NCBI GenBank assembly: GCA_964442745.1
Contig: CAYUAI010000059.1
Span: forward strand, 1 to 26,765
Direction: 5' to 3'
Source: CAYUAI01 sp964442745
GTDB taxonomy: Bacteria; Pseudomonadota; Gammaproteobacteria; S012-40
Length of the DNA stretch: 26,765 nt
The notes below the pieces were generated by a model. It saw only the letters and a list, made by a program, of their open reading frames with translations, was not told where the DNA came from and searched no databases. Below are positions 14,513 through 22,404 of the stretch, one piece after another; the first letter of the stretch is position 1; every line of letters starts with the position of its first letter. Both the position numbers and the translations under genes were made by a program.

Positions 14513-15495
14513 TGTGCGGCTTCCTCTGTCATCATCCGATATCCGCCTTGACCATGGCGCTGCACTTGTAAAGCTCGCATCGTATCCCATTCGGTCGGTG
14601 CATCCAATAAACGATAACGCTGGATATGCCGATCAGCTAAGGCTTGCAGATGACGAACCTCAGCTACCCCTTCTTTACTATTAAACAAATGTTTAAAGCG
14701 TCCCTGAATTTTTAAATAGTCCTCCACCGGTCGTTGTTGAGCCAAACGCATCACCCCGGTGATGTCACCATACTCTAGTTCGACCAAAGGAAACAAACCC
14801 GTTTTCACGGCTAAGCGAGATACCGTCACTGACAACGCGGCCTCATGGTTCCACCCCAAAGGGCAAGGTGATAATATTTGTAAAAACCGTGGCCCTTGCA
14901 GGTTGAGTGCTTTTTCTACTTTAGCTTTAAGATCGGGAAAATAAGCGATGGTCGCGGTGGCTGCATACGGTATGTGATGCGCGGCCATGATTGATAAGAC
15001 ATCTTTTTTCAGGTGATGCTTGCCTTGACTCAAACGCCCTGATGGTGAGGTGGTGGTACGCACCGCATGAGGCGTTGAGCTAGAACGTTGCACTCCCGTA
15101 TTCATATAGGCTTCATTGTCATAACACACGAACAATACATCATGACCCCGTTCAATCATGCCCGACAAACATTGCAAACCGATATCGAAGGTACCACCGT
15201 CTCCCGCTTGTACCACCACAGGGGTTGAATCCCCGCGAGCCCGCAACGCCGCCTCCACCCCACTGGCCACGGCAGCCGCATTAGCAAAGACTGAATGAAT
15301 CCATGGTGCCTGCCAAGCCGATTGCTGATTATGGGTAGTAAACACCTGCAGACAACCCGTGGCATTGACATAAATCGCATTAGGGCCAATTAAATCTGTC
15401 ACCATCCGCGCCGCCATGGCTTCCCCACACCCGGAACACGCACGATGACCGGAAGTTAATACATTGAATCGAAAAGTGTCACGTTTATCCATCAT
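14509..15495 (-). CDS. porB: 2-oxoacid:ferredoxin oxidoreductase beta subunit
   Basis: The 328-residue thiamine-diphosphate-binding subunit of pyruvate (or related 2-oxoacid):ferredoxin oxidoreductase, which decarboxylates the 2-oxoacid and makes acyl-CoA. The Cys ligands of the proximal [4Fe-4S] cluster appear in HRACSGCGEA and NATGCLQV, with a further Cys in SPCPLGW. The thiamine-diphosphate motif is GDGGTFDIGLQ with the downstream YDNEAYMNTGVQ. It follows the alpha gene after 104 bp and overlaps the flavoprotein gene by 4 bp. A second ATG one codon in is equally possible as start. Pyruvate is the likely substrate by family, not proven. Confidence 0.92.
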   Translation of the reverse strand: MMDKRDTFRFNVLTSGHRACSGCGEAMAARMVTDLIGPNAIYVNATGCLQVFTTHNQQSAWQAPWIHSVFANAAAVASGVEAALRARGDSTPVVVQAGDGGTFDIGLQCLSGMIERGHDVLFVCYDNEAYMNTGVQRSSSTPHAVRTTTSPSGRLSQGKHHLKKDVLSIMAAHHIPYAATATIAYFPDLKAKVEKALNLQGPRFLQILSPCPLGWNHEAALSVTVSRLAVKTGLFPLVELEYGDITGVMRLAQQRPVEDYLKIQGRFKHLFNSKEGVAEVRHLQALADRHIQRYRLLDAPTEWDTMRALQVQRHGQGGYRMMTEEAAQ

Positions 15496-15595
15496 CCACT
15501 CACCCTATTTTTCAGTCATTCAATTAAGTCAGGCCAACCTAACATGACAAAACCATCATTGGGTTACACTGTACAAACCCAGTCTACGGAGTACT

Positions 15596-15625
15596 ATACC
15601 TAAATCTCAAACACTTTGGGTATAT
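15596..15625. repeat. 30-bp hairpin repeat, copy 2, overlapping a gene end
   Basis: A near copy of 12140-12169. ATACCTAAA and TTTGGGTAT form a nine-pair stem with one G-U around a ten-base loop. It contains the stop codon of the alpha subunit and encodes its last residues (IPKVFEI). Confidence 0.5.
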
Positions 15626-16778
15626 CTAATCGACAATCCAGGAAATCACTATCAATGGCTGAGTGACTTTCCATGGCACGATGCAACGCCGCTTCAACCA
15701 TGTCTGGGGTGACATCACGCCCACCTAACCCAGCAATAAAACCCGCGACCGGAATCGCCAAACCAGCGTCATAAAACGCAGCGCGAAGTTCTATTGCCAC
15801 AATACCACTGCCCCCAGCACTGAACGCTTTTTCCAACACAACGACTCGCTTCACTGCGGCCAACTGTTGCACTAAGTCCAGCACCGGAAAAGGGCGAAAA
15901 CAGCGCAAACGCAACGCACCCACCGCTTGGCCTTGTTCCCGTAAGGTATCAATCACATCTTTCACCACCCCCATCATCGAACCTAAACCTAACAAGACGG
16001 TATCAGCGCCATCAATCCGATAAGAATCGATTAAACCACCATAACTACGACCAAAATGTTTCGCATAATTGGCATCCGCTGCCTTAATCACTTCTTGTGC
16101 CTGTAACAAGGCTATATGCTGCGAGGCACGGAACTCTAAATAATTTTCAGGTTCACTCCCGCCACCTAAGGTCATCGGATGCTTGGGATCAAGGGTTCGA
16201 GCAAAATGAAAGGCTGGCAAAAATTGATCAACAGCAGTTTGCGCGGGCAAATCGACAGACTCAAACGTATGGGTCAGGAAAAATCCATCCATACAAACCA
16301 TCACGGGTAATTCACAGCTTTCCGCAATGCAATAAGCCTGAATCAGTGTATCCACGGCTTCTTGATTACTTTCCACATATAATTGAACCCAACCGCTGTC
16401 GCGCTGGGCCATGCTATCTTGGTGATCAGAAAAAATATTTATCGGTGAACTAATCGCCCGATTAGCACATACCATCACCACGGGAAGGCGCATACCCGCG
16501 ATATTGTAAAGCACTTCCGTCATCAGCAACAAACCTTGCGAAGCACTGGCGGTAAACGATCGAGTACCGCCAGCGACCGCACCTAATACCAATGAAGCGG
16601 CAGCAAACTCACTTTCCACATTGATATATTCTGCCGTTAAATCGCCATCAGCCACCATTTGTGCTAGATGCTCAATAATATGGGTTTGCGGGGTAATGGG
16701 ATAGGCAGCAATCACTTGGGGGCGGCATAAGGCTACCGCTTCCGCTACGGCACGAGAGCCTTCGAGTTGTTGTCTCAT
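15600..16778 (-). CDS. porA: 2-oxoacid:ferredoxin oxidoreductase alpha subunit
   Basis: The 392-residue alpha subunit forms the catalytic heterotrimer or tetramer with beta and gamma. Family marks are AYPITPQTHIIEHLA (about 24-38), the acidic loop VESEFAAASLVLGAVAGG (54-71), FTASASQGLLLMTEVLYNIAG (75-95), and the domain II block VLLGLGSMMGVVKDVID. The start overlaps the end of the gamma gene by four bases (ATGA), with GAGGAT upstream. The last codons and stop lie in a dispersed 30-bp hairpin repeat also found after the Rieske gene. Length is normal for split-subunit PFOR. Confidence 0.92.
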   Translation of the reverse strand: MRQQLEGSRAVAEAVALCRPQVIAAYPITPQTHIIEHLAQMVADGDLTAEYINVESEFAAASLVLGAVAGGTRSFTASASQGLLLMTEVLYNIAGMRLPVVMVCANRAISSPINIFSDHQDSMAQRDSGWVQLYVESNQEAVDTLIQAYCIAESCELPVMVCMDGFFLTHTFESVDLPAQTAVDQFLPAFHFARTLDPKHPMTLGGGSEPENYLEFRASQHIALLQAQEVIKAADANYAKHFGRSYGGLIDSYRIDGADTVLLGLGSMMGVVKDVIDTLREQGQAVGALRLRCFRPFPVLDLVQQLAAVKRVVVLEKAFSAGGSGIVAIELRAAFYDAGLAIPVAGFIAGLGGRDVTPDMVEAALHRAMESHSAIDSDFLDCRLDIPKVFEI

Positions 16779-17365
16779 GCAACATCCTCCATCGCTTTCA
16801 TTGCATTGCGATAACCGGCCTGCAAGGCGTCAATATTCTTTTTAACAATCAATTCACCCTTGCTCGCTAGATGATGGCTAATGGCCTGCTCTAAGGCGAT
16901 CAACTGAATCCAGCCGGTCAGCGCAGCAAGTGCGCCTAATAATACGGTATTAGGTAAAGGTCGCCCAAACAGCGCCTCACTGATATGATCGGCAGGCACA
17001 CAAATCCATCTTTCTCGATGAATATTCGGCTTATCGGTAGGCAATTGTTCAGTATTTAACACCACAAAACCTTCCGATTTGAGTCCATCAAACACCGCAA
17101 TAGACTTCAATAAAGTTTGGTCTTGAATGACAACCGCATCAGGCTGGTAAACTTGATGATGACAACGGATGGGGGCGGTACTGATTTTGACATAAGCCTC
17201 GACTGGCGCCCCACGACGTTCAGAGCCAAACTTAGGAAACGCCTGTGCCTGAAAGCCATCATCAAAGGCGGCTAATGATAACAACGCCGCCGCAGACACC
17301 GTCCCTTGGCCACCACGACCATGAAAACGAATTTCGTAATAAGCGGATGGATTTATTTCCTCCAT
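16775..17365 (-). CDS. porG: 2-oxoacid:ferredoxin oxidoreductase gamma subunit
   Basis: The 196-residue gamma subunit of PFOR. It shows the glycine-rich FHGRGGQGTVSAAALL (about 14-29), AFPKFGSERRGAPVEAYVKI (42-61) and LPNTVLLGALAALTG (136-150), all family hallmarks. AAGGAGGAAG before the ATG is a very strong ribosome-binding site. It begins 15 bp after the YHS-HMA protein gene and overlaps the alpha gene, so all lie in one operon. Confidence 0.92.
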   Translation of the reverse strand: MEEINPSAYYEIRFHGRGGQGTVSAAALLSLAAFDDGFQAQAFPKFGSERRGAPVEAYVKISTAPIRCHHQVYQPDAVVIQDQTLLKSIAVFDGLKSEGFVVLNTEQLPTDKPNIHRERWICVPADHISEALFGRPLPNTVLLGALAALTGWIQLIALEQAISHHLASKGELIVKKNIDALQAGYRNAMKAMEDVA

Positions 17366-17380
17366 GTCAATTCTTCCTCC

Positions 17381-17872
17381 TTAAGTCCCTGGTGGGGCAC
17401 GATTGCAACATGGATGGGTCGGCGCGGCTAAGTTATCCAATTCATTATTTTCAAGTTCATGCACCCAAGCACGGCGCAATCGGTCAACCCAGCCCTCACC
17501 TAGCTTTACGCCGATTTCACTCAGTGATTGTTCAATTTTCACTTCGTTCACTTGTAATAAATCATATTCTAACTGTAGGTTATTGCCATTAATAACGACC
17601 TGCCGTATTCCCATCAATTGCTGTAAGTGCTCGGTTATTAAGACCGCATGTTCTGAATTCAAAGACTCAGCTAAATGCAAGGTGCGTTGCTTGATTCGCG
17701 GTGATTGCGGGTGACCCGGTTGTCTTTTTATGTAAAGACTGGGCCGTATCGAAAAATTGGTTTGACACTGTTCAGAACAAAAATAAAAATACATTTTATT
17801 GTATTTTTTGGTATACAAGCTAGCGCTCACCGCCATCCCACAGACAGGGCAAACATCAGCATTCGGTTGCAT
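17381..17872 (-). CDS. YHS-domain protein with HMA-like second domain
   Basis: The 163-residue protein starts with a YHS (TRASH-type) metal-binding domain: CPVCGMAV (8-15) and FCSEQC (31-36). It continues with a ferredoxin-like HMA fold (about 63-130; LITEHLQQLMGIRQVVIN, NNLQLEYD, ALQ-like spacing) that lacks the usual CxxC. It ends in a tail with a Cys pair (THPCCNRAP). YHS domains in copper systems bind or sense Cu. A good ribosome-binding site (AAGGAG) precedes the ATG. It sits first in the run leading into porG, 15 bp before it. Its role with PFOR is unknown; metal sensing, cluster delivery or protection of PFOR are guesses. Confidence 0.72.
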   Translation of the reverse strand: MQPNADVCPVCGMAVSASLYTKKYNKMYFYFCSEQCQTNFSIRPSLYIKRQPGHPQSPRIKQRTLHLAESLNSEHAVLITEHLQQLMGIRQVVINGNNLQLEYDLLQVNEVKIEQSLSEIGVKLGEGWVDRLRRAWVHELENNELDNLAAPTHPCCNRAPPGT

Positions 17873-17915
17873 AATTGACTCCTTGTTAAATCTAAATTTC
17901 CCGTTTTTTATAGCT

Positions 17916-17944
17916 TTTTTATGGATTCCTCCGCACTATTACAA
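17916..17944 (-). promoter_or_regulatory. Possible promoter for the YHS-HMA/PFOR genes
   Basis: On the minus strand, TTGTAA (17939-17944), a 17-bp spacer and TAAAAA (17916-17921), some 40 bp before the ATG at 17872. If real, the PFOR genes can be expressed apart from copA. Seen by motif alone in an A/T-rich gap. Confidence 0.3.
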
Positions 17945-17951
17945 AATCATG

Positions 17952-18215
17952 CTAAGCTTTAGTCCGTTTGGCGGAAACATTATAGATAGGTACCCATATC
18001 AAGGCAAAGAACCACCCATAACCATAACTTTCCACAAGCCCTAGTAAAAAACTACCCCAGCTAATCCATTCAAACCCTGGCAGTAATTTTTGCCAATTTT
18101 CATACATTGCATGATTGGGAAACAGCAAATCAAAACCTACACATAACACAAAACTAATCATCAAAGTCAAGCTTGTCGCATGACCTACAGCAATCAATGA
18201 TAATCCCGATTTCAT
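17952..18215 (-). CDS. DUF5676 family small membrane protein
   Basis: An 87-residue protein with two membrane segments (about 8-32 and 50-78). The pattern GHATSLTLMISFVLCVGFDLLFP, then LLPGFEWISWGSFLLGLVESYGYGW, matches DUF5676 proteins, which occur in copper and heavy-metal gene clusters next to YHS proteins and CopA. Function is unknown. It starts inside the stop of the upstream YHS gene (ATGA overlap) with AGGGGG upstream, so the two are translationally coupled. Confidence 0.78.
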   Translation of the reverse strand: MKSGLSLIAVGHATSLTLMISFVLCVGFDLLFPNHAMYENWQKLLPGFEWISWGSFLLGLVESYGYGWFFALIWVPIYNVSAKRTKA

Positions 18216-18511
18216 GACATATCCCCCTGCGATGGTTTATTGATATACCGCTGTGGATCGGCTTCGAATTTATCAAGGCAACTACGCGAACAAAAACGAT
18301 ATAGTTTACTCTCATACATTTTACCATAACCTTGATTTTCTTCGACTTCCATATCACACACCGGATCAACCGCCTTATTTTTAGTATGATCATGACCTTT
18401 ATCTTCACCACCATGACCGTGGCCACCATGGATTATATGCGCACCACACCCATAGCGCATTATGATATAAAAAAATATCGCAAACAATAAAAATGAGCCC
18501 AAACCTTCCAT
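18212..18511 (-). CDS. Membrane-anchored YHS-domain protein
   Basis: The 99-residue protein has an N-terminal membrane helix (about 5-20), a His-rich linker (HIIHGGHGHGGEDKGHDH, about 25-42), and a YHS domain with DPVCDMEV (49-56) and YRFCSRSC (71-78). It probably holds copper at the membrane surface and passes it to or from CopA, whose own N terminus has a related YHS domain. It lies 25 bp after the methyltransferase-like gene and overlaps the DUF5676 gene. GAGGAT precedes its ATG. Confidence 0.8.
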   Translation of the reverse strand: MEGLGSFLLFAIFFYIIMRYGCGAHIIHGGHGHGGEDKGHDHTKNKAVDPVCDMEVEENQGYGKMYESKLYRFCSRSCLDKFEADPQRYINKPSQGDMS

Positions 18512-18536
18512 TGCTATATCCTCGTAATGATTTCGA

Positions 18537-19211
18537 TTATAAAGTTTTTCCTTCGTTTGACAACTTAACGCTTAAGAAAGCCTTCCATTGCGATAGCGGC
18601 GGAAAAAAAGCGGGGGTTTTACGTGCATAGGCCGCATAGACTTCACCAAATTCAGCGAAAGCTCGACGCTCCTCAACCTTGGCTAAATGTACATAAGCAA
18701 AAAACAGTAGCGGCGCCATCAACACCGTCAGCAAGGTCGGCCATTGCACTAAAAACCCCCCAATAACGAAGAATAACCCAGTATATTGAGGATGCCGCGC
18801 ATAAGCATAAATACCATCGGTTACCAATCGACCATGGGCTGCATGAATCTGAGTCCAACCGTTAGATAAGAGGATGTAACCTATTAACATAAGCACTAAA
18901 CTTGTTCCCATCACCAACGCCCAAGCGAAATCTGACCCACCGAACACCACCACCCATAAATGGCCAAGCTTATGACTAAACGGCTGTAACGCTGGATAAG
19001 CATCCCCCATCCATGAAGTGAGCATAAAAATCGTCAGCGGAAATCCATACATTTCAGCAAATAACGCCACCAAAAAAGCAGTGACCACCGTCATGTTACG
19101 CCACTCTTGGCTACCTCGCGGCTTGAGAAAACTCAACATGAAAAATAAAAAAAGGCCGACATTAAAGGCAGCAACAACCCACATACCGTATGAGTATCCA
19201 CCATCATGCAT
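18537..19211 (-). CDS. Membrane methyltransferase-like protein (ICMT/PEMT family)
   Basis: The 224-residue integral membrane protein has about five or six helices. Its C-terminal half has the isoprenylcysteine / phospholipid methyltransferase signature: DGIYAYARHPQYTGLFF (about 131-147), GFLVQWPTLLT, EERRAFAEFGEVYAAYA and TPAFFP. Family members use S-adenosylmethionine to methylate lipid or thiol substrates. Homologues are common in bacterial copper-resistance clusters, with unknown substrate. It starts 15 bp after copA and is likely co-transcribed with it. Confidence 0.8.
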   Translation of the reverse strand: MHDGGYSYGMWVVAAFNVGLFLFFMLSFLKPRGSQEWRNMTVVTAFLVALFAEMYGFPLTIFMLTSWMGDAYPALQPFSHKLGHLWVVVFGGSDFAWALVMGTSLVLMLIGYILLSNGWTQIHAAHGRLVTDGIYAYARHPQYTGLFFVIGGFLVQWPTLLTVLMAPLLFFAYVHLAKVEERRAFAEFGEVYAAYARKTPAFFPPLSQWKAFLSVKLSNEGKTL

Positions 19212-19226
19212 AACATTTATTCTCCT

Positions 19227-21683
19227 TTATAGTTTTACTTGACGTAAGCGCAGGGCATTGGTAATCACCGAGACTGAGCTAAAACTCATTGCCGCCGCTG
19301 CGATCATTGGCGAGAGCAGTAACCCGAACACCGGATACAACACACCCGCCGCAATCGGCACGCCGGCCGCATTGTAAATAAAAGCGAAAAAGAGATTCTG
19401 CCGAATATTTCGCATAGTGGCACGACTGAGACGACGTGCCCGTACAATGCCACGCAAGTCACCCTTAACTAAGGTGACACCCGCGCTTTCCATCGCGACA
19501 TCAGTGCCGGTACCCATGGCGATACCCACTTGAGCTTGAGCTAGCGCTGGGGCATCATTAATGCCATCCCCGGCCATGGCAACGATACACCCTTCGGCCT
19601 GCAGTTGTTTCACTACTTCGGCTTTTTGCTCCGGCAATACCTCCGCCTGTACTTTATCAATATCCAATTTAGCCGCAACGGCTTCGGCTGTCGTGCGACT
19701 ATCACCGGTAAGCATCACCACTCGAATTCCTTCGGCATGTAGCTCGCGAATCGCTTCAGGTGTGCTCTCTTTGATGGGATCAGCGACACCAATCAATCCA
19801 GCCGCCTTACCATCAATCGCCAGCAACATCACTGTTTGCCCTTCGGAACGTTGACGATCTGCCTGTTGTGGCAAACCTCCAGCATCAATACCGAGACTCT
19901 CCAATAATTTGAGATTACCCAGTACGATCTCATGGCCATCCACTTTTCCAGTCACCCCTTTGCCGGTTATCGATTGAAAGTTTTCAGCCGGAAACAGTGT
20001 AATTCCACGCGCCTCAGCACCCTGCACGATCGCCTCAGCCAACGGATGCTCACTGGCCCGTTCCAAACTCGCTGCCAGACGTAGATTGTCATTTTCTTGA
20101 AAATTATCGTGAGTCAACACCGAGACCAGTTTTGGTTTACCTTCGGTAAGCGTGCCAGTCTTGTCCACCACCAACGTATCTACTTTTTGCATGATCTCTA
20201 GCGCTTCGGCATTTTTAATCAACACGCCGAACATCGCCCCTTTGCCAGTACCCACCATGATGGACATCGGGGTGGCTAAACCCAGCGCACAAGGACACGC
20301 AATAATCAATACCGCCACGGCATTAATTACTGCGTAAGCGATAGCAGGTTCCGGCCCCCAAAGACTCCAAACAATGAATGTAAGCACAGCAATAACAACG
20401 ACTGTTGGGACAAAGTAACCCGCAACGATATCCACCAATTTTTGAATCGGTGCACGAGAGCGCTGTGCTTCAGCTACCATTTTGACAATTTGCGCCAACA
20501 ACGTATCGGCACCGACTTTTTCGGCACGCATCAACAGACCACCGGTACCGTTGACGGTGGCGCCGATTAATTTCTCCCCCGATGTCTTAGCCACAGGAAT
20601 CGGTTCACCAGTCACCATCGATTCGTCAACATTACTCTCACCATCAAGCACTCCACCATCCACCGGCACTTTTTCACCAGGTCGCACCCGTAGCACGTCA
20701 CCAAGCTTGACATACTCCATGGGGATATCCTCTTCGGTACCGTCGTCGCGAACAAGGCGGGCAGTTTTGGGGGCTAAGCCTAACAACAACTTGATCGCTG
20801 CATTGGTTTGGCTACGAGCACGTAACTCCATTACTTGACCTAGCAAGACCAATGCAGTAATCACCGCCGCCGCCTCAAAATAAACCGGTACAACACCTGC
20901 CTCACTAAAGACAGCGGGGGGAAATAGACCGGGCATCAGGACGGCGACAAGACTATAAATCCAGGCAATACCCACACCGATCGCAATTAATGTGAACATA
21001 TTGAGATGGCGAGTGACGATGGATTGCCAACCGCGCTGAAAGAAAACCCATCCCCCCCACCATACCACCGGCGCGGATAATATAAGCTCGACCCATTGTC
21101 GTAGCACAGGGGAAATCAGACTATTGATCGCGTCAGGCCAGAATTCAGCCGCCATCGCACTGAAAAAAACAGGAATCGCTAATAGCGAACTGACCCAAAA
21201 ACGACGAGTCATATCATCCAGTTCACTCGTATCCTCTACCGCTTCCACGGTGCGAGACTCTAACGCCATGCCACATTTAGGGCAAGATCCAGGGTGATCT
21301 TGCACCACCTCGGGGTGCATCGGACAAGTATATTCGGTAGTGACCGTCAGCGAGGCAACTGTTTTAGATTCCAAAGCCATACCACACTTAGGGCAACTGC
21401 CTGGTTTTTGCTGCTCGATTTCAGAATGCATCGGACAGGTATAGATCGCGGATGAGCGGGTTTCCCTATCCGCTTCCGTTGGCGTGTGAGAATGATTATC
21501 AAGGTGACTATCCACACAATGGCCATCATCGCTATCTGTGCTGGTTTTAAGGTATTGTTGCGGTAACGTCTTGAATTTTTGCAAACAGTGTTCGCTGCAA
21601 AAATGGTAGGTATTCCCTTGATGATCTGCGTGATACTTACTGTTTTCCGTCACCTCCATCCCACAAACCGGATCGATACCCAT
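19227..21683 (-). CDS. copA: Cu+-exporting P1B-1 ATPase CopA with N-terminal YHS domain
   Basis: An 818-residue copper efflux pump. N-terminal order: YHS domain (1-45; DPVCGMEV, FCSEHC), a His-rich linker (54-68), then two near-identical zinc-ribbon-like units, YTCPMH...CPKCGMALES at 81-105 and 118-143. Core motifs are TGE (358-360), the M6 metal site CPC (463-465), DKTGTLT with Asp507, SEHPLA (544-549) and GDGIND (705-710). YN (770-771) in M7 and MSFSS (799-803) in M8 complete the Cu+ site of the P1B-1 group. No classical HMA domain is present; the YHS and ribbon units replace it. GAAGGGAG precedes the ATG. It heads the copper-PFOR run. Confidence 0.95.
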   Translation of the reverse strand: MGIDPVCGMEVTENSKYHADHQGNTYHFCSEHCLQKFKTLPQQYLKTSTDSDDGHCVDSHLDNHSHTPTEADRETRSSAIYTCPMHSEIEQQKPGSCPKCGMALESKTVASLTVTTEYTCPMHPEVVQDHPGSCPKCGMALESRTVEAVEDTSELDDMTRRFWVSSLLAIPVFFSAMAAEFWPDAINSLISPVLRQWVELILSAPVVWWGGWVFFQRGWQSIVTRHLNMFTLIAIGVGIAWIYSLVAVLMPGLFPPAVFSEAGVVPVYFEAAAVITALVLLGQVMELRARSQTNAAIKLLLGLAPKTARLVRDDGTEEDIPMEYVKLGDVLRVRPGEKVPVDGGVLDGESNVDESMVTGEPIPVAKTSGEKLIGATVNGTGGLLMRAEKVGADTLLAQIVKMVAEAQRSRAPIQKLVDIVAGYFVPTVVVIAVLTFIVWSLWGPEPAIAYAVINAVAVLIIACPCALGLATPMSIMVGTGKGAMFGVLIKNAEALEIMQKVDTLVVDKTGTLTEGKPKLVSVLTHDNFQENDNLRLAASLERASEHPLAEAIVQGAEARGITLFPAENFQSITGKGVTGKVDGHEIVLGNLKLLESLGIDAGGLPQQADRQRSEGQTVMLLAIDGKAAGLIGVADPIKESTPEAIRELHAEGIRVVMLTGDSRTTAEAVAAKLDIDKVQAEVLPEQKAEVVKQLQAEGCIVAMAGDGINDAPALAQAQVGIAMGTGTDVAMESAGVTLVKGDLRGIVRARRLSRATMRNIRQNLFFAFIYNAAGVPIAAGVLYPVFGLLLSPMIAAAAMSFSSVSVITNALRLRQVKL

Positions 21684-21730
21684 ATATTACTCCCTTCATT
21701 CATTTTTCGTAAGTTTAAATTGATTTCAGG

Positions 21731-21777
21731 AAAAAACAGACTCGTCGTGTGGATTAAGCGCAGCAAATCCACACGAC
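21731..21777 (-). terminator. Rho-independent terminator after the MerR-family gene
   Basis: A perfect 12-bp stem (GTCGTGTGGATT at 21744-21755 with AATCCACACGAC at 21766-21777) has a 10-base loop. On the minus strand it is followed after seven bases by six U (21731-21736). It would end or reduce transcription from merR before copA, 48 bp further on. Confidence 0.7.
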
Positions 21778-21902
21778 ACGGCTGTAGTTTTACTCAATCA
21801 GATCGCCCAAATCCAACCTAAATCTGGACGCGAAAATCCCATTTTATGGCCGTGCTGAGTATAACTATCTAAATATACAATTTTTAATAAATTTTGGTTG
21901 TT

Positions 21903-22316
21903 TCATTTGATTGACTCAATCAAATGGCATATCGCCTCACCATTCGGCTCACCATCCGGCATCGATTTCCATTTTTCCAAAGCATCATCCATGCGGTGTT
22001 GCAAACTGTTTAATTCAGCTAATCGACTTCTGTTCTCATCAACGCGTTGTCGAATTATGTCGCGTACTGCTGGGCAAGGCGATCGTCCCTCATGACTATG
22101 ATTAAAAATAGTTTGAATATCCCGTAGTGTAAAACCAAGCCCTTTGGCCCGACAAATGAACTTCACTTTTTTAATATCATTCTCGCAGAATAACTTGTAA
22201 CCGTTATCAGGGTCACGTGACGGTATTAACAAACCGATGCGTACATAATGGCGTATCGCATCGGGTGTTATTTGCGTCATTTTTGACAGCTCACTGACCG
22301 TTAACATATGTTTCAC
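21903..22316 (-). CDS. MerR-family metal-responsive regulator
   Basis: The 137-residue protein has an N-terminal MerR winged helix (about 4-72; TVSELSKMTQITPDAIRHYVRIGLL, written as two parts LTVSELSKM and IRHYVRIGLL, then NGYKLF and AKGLGFTLRDI). A dimerisation helix follows (about 84-118). Candidate ligands are Cys81 (GRSPCPAV) and Cys130 (EAICHLIE). The loop Cys pair of CueR is missing, and a Cys near the start of the dimer helix is typical of divalent-metal sensors, so copper sensing is not certain. It lies upstream of copA behind a MerR-type promoter that likely makes it autoregulated. AGGTG precedes the ATG; Met4 is an alternative start. Confidence 0.82.
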   Translation of the reverse strand: MKHMLTVSELSKMTQITPDAIRHYVRIGLLIPSRDPDNGYKLFCENDIKKVKFICRAKGLGFTLRDIQTIFNHSHEGRSPCPAVRDIIRQRVDENRSRLAELNSLQHRMDDALEKWKSMPDGEPNGEAICHLIESIK

Positions 22317-22355
22317 CTATAATGTTATCGAGCCATTTATCGCCCATTCAGCCTA

Positions 22356-22387
22356 AGTGTAAATCCTAGGTGTAGCACATAGGTCAA
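22356..22387 (-). promoter_or_regulatory. Long-spacer MerR-type promoter before the regulator gene
   Basis: On the minus strand, -35 TTGACC (22382-22387), a 20-bp spacer and -10 TACACT (22356-22361). The spacer carries the dyad CCTATGTG-CTA-CACCTAGG (22365-22383, 7 of 8 paired). An over-long spacer with a central dyad is the rule for promoters untwisted by MerR-family activators. It lies 40 bp before the regulator start. Confidence 0.72.
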
Positions 22388-22404
22388 GTGGTTTTTCCAG
22401 ATCA

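Noticed and set aside
14513..14590. Longer start for the PFOR flavoprotein
   Set aside because: The extra 26 codons lie inside the beta-subunit gene and match no family. The ATG at 14512 has a good ribosome-binding site and an ATGA overlap.
15560..15581. Terminator between porA and porB (TGGGTT/AACCCA stem)
   Set aside because: Only six base pairs and no U tract on either strand. The downstream genes clearly continue the same complex.
21347..21529. Frame of 60 codons inside the CopA N-terminal repeats
   Set aside because: It is an out-of-frame reading of the CopA His-rich and metal-ribbon region.
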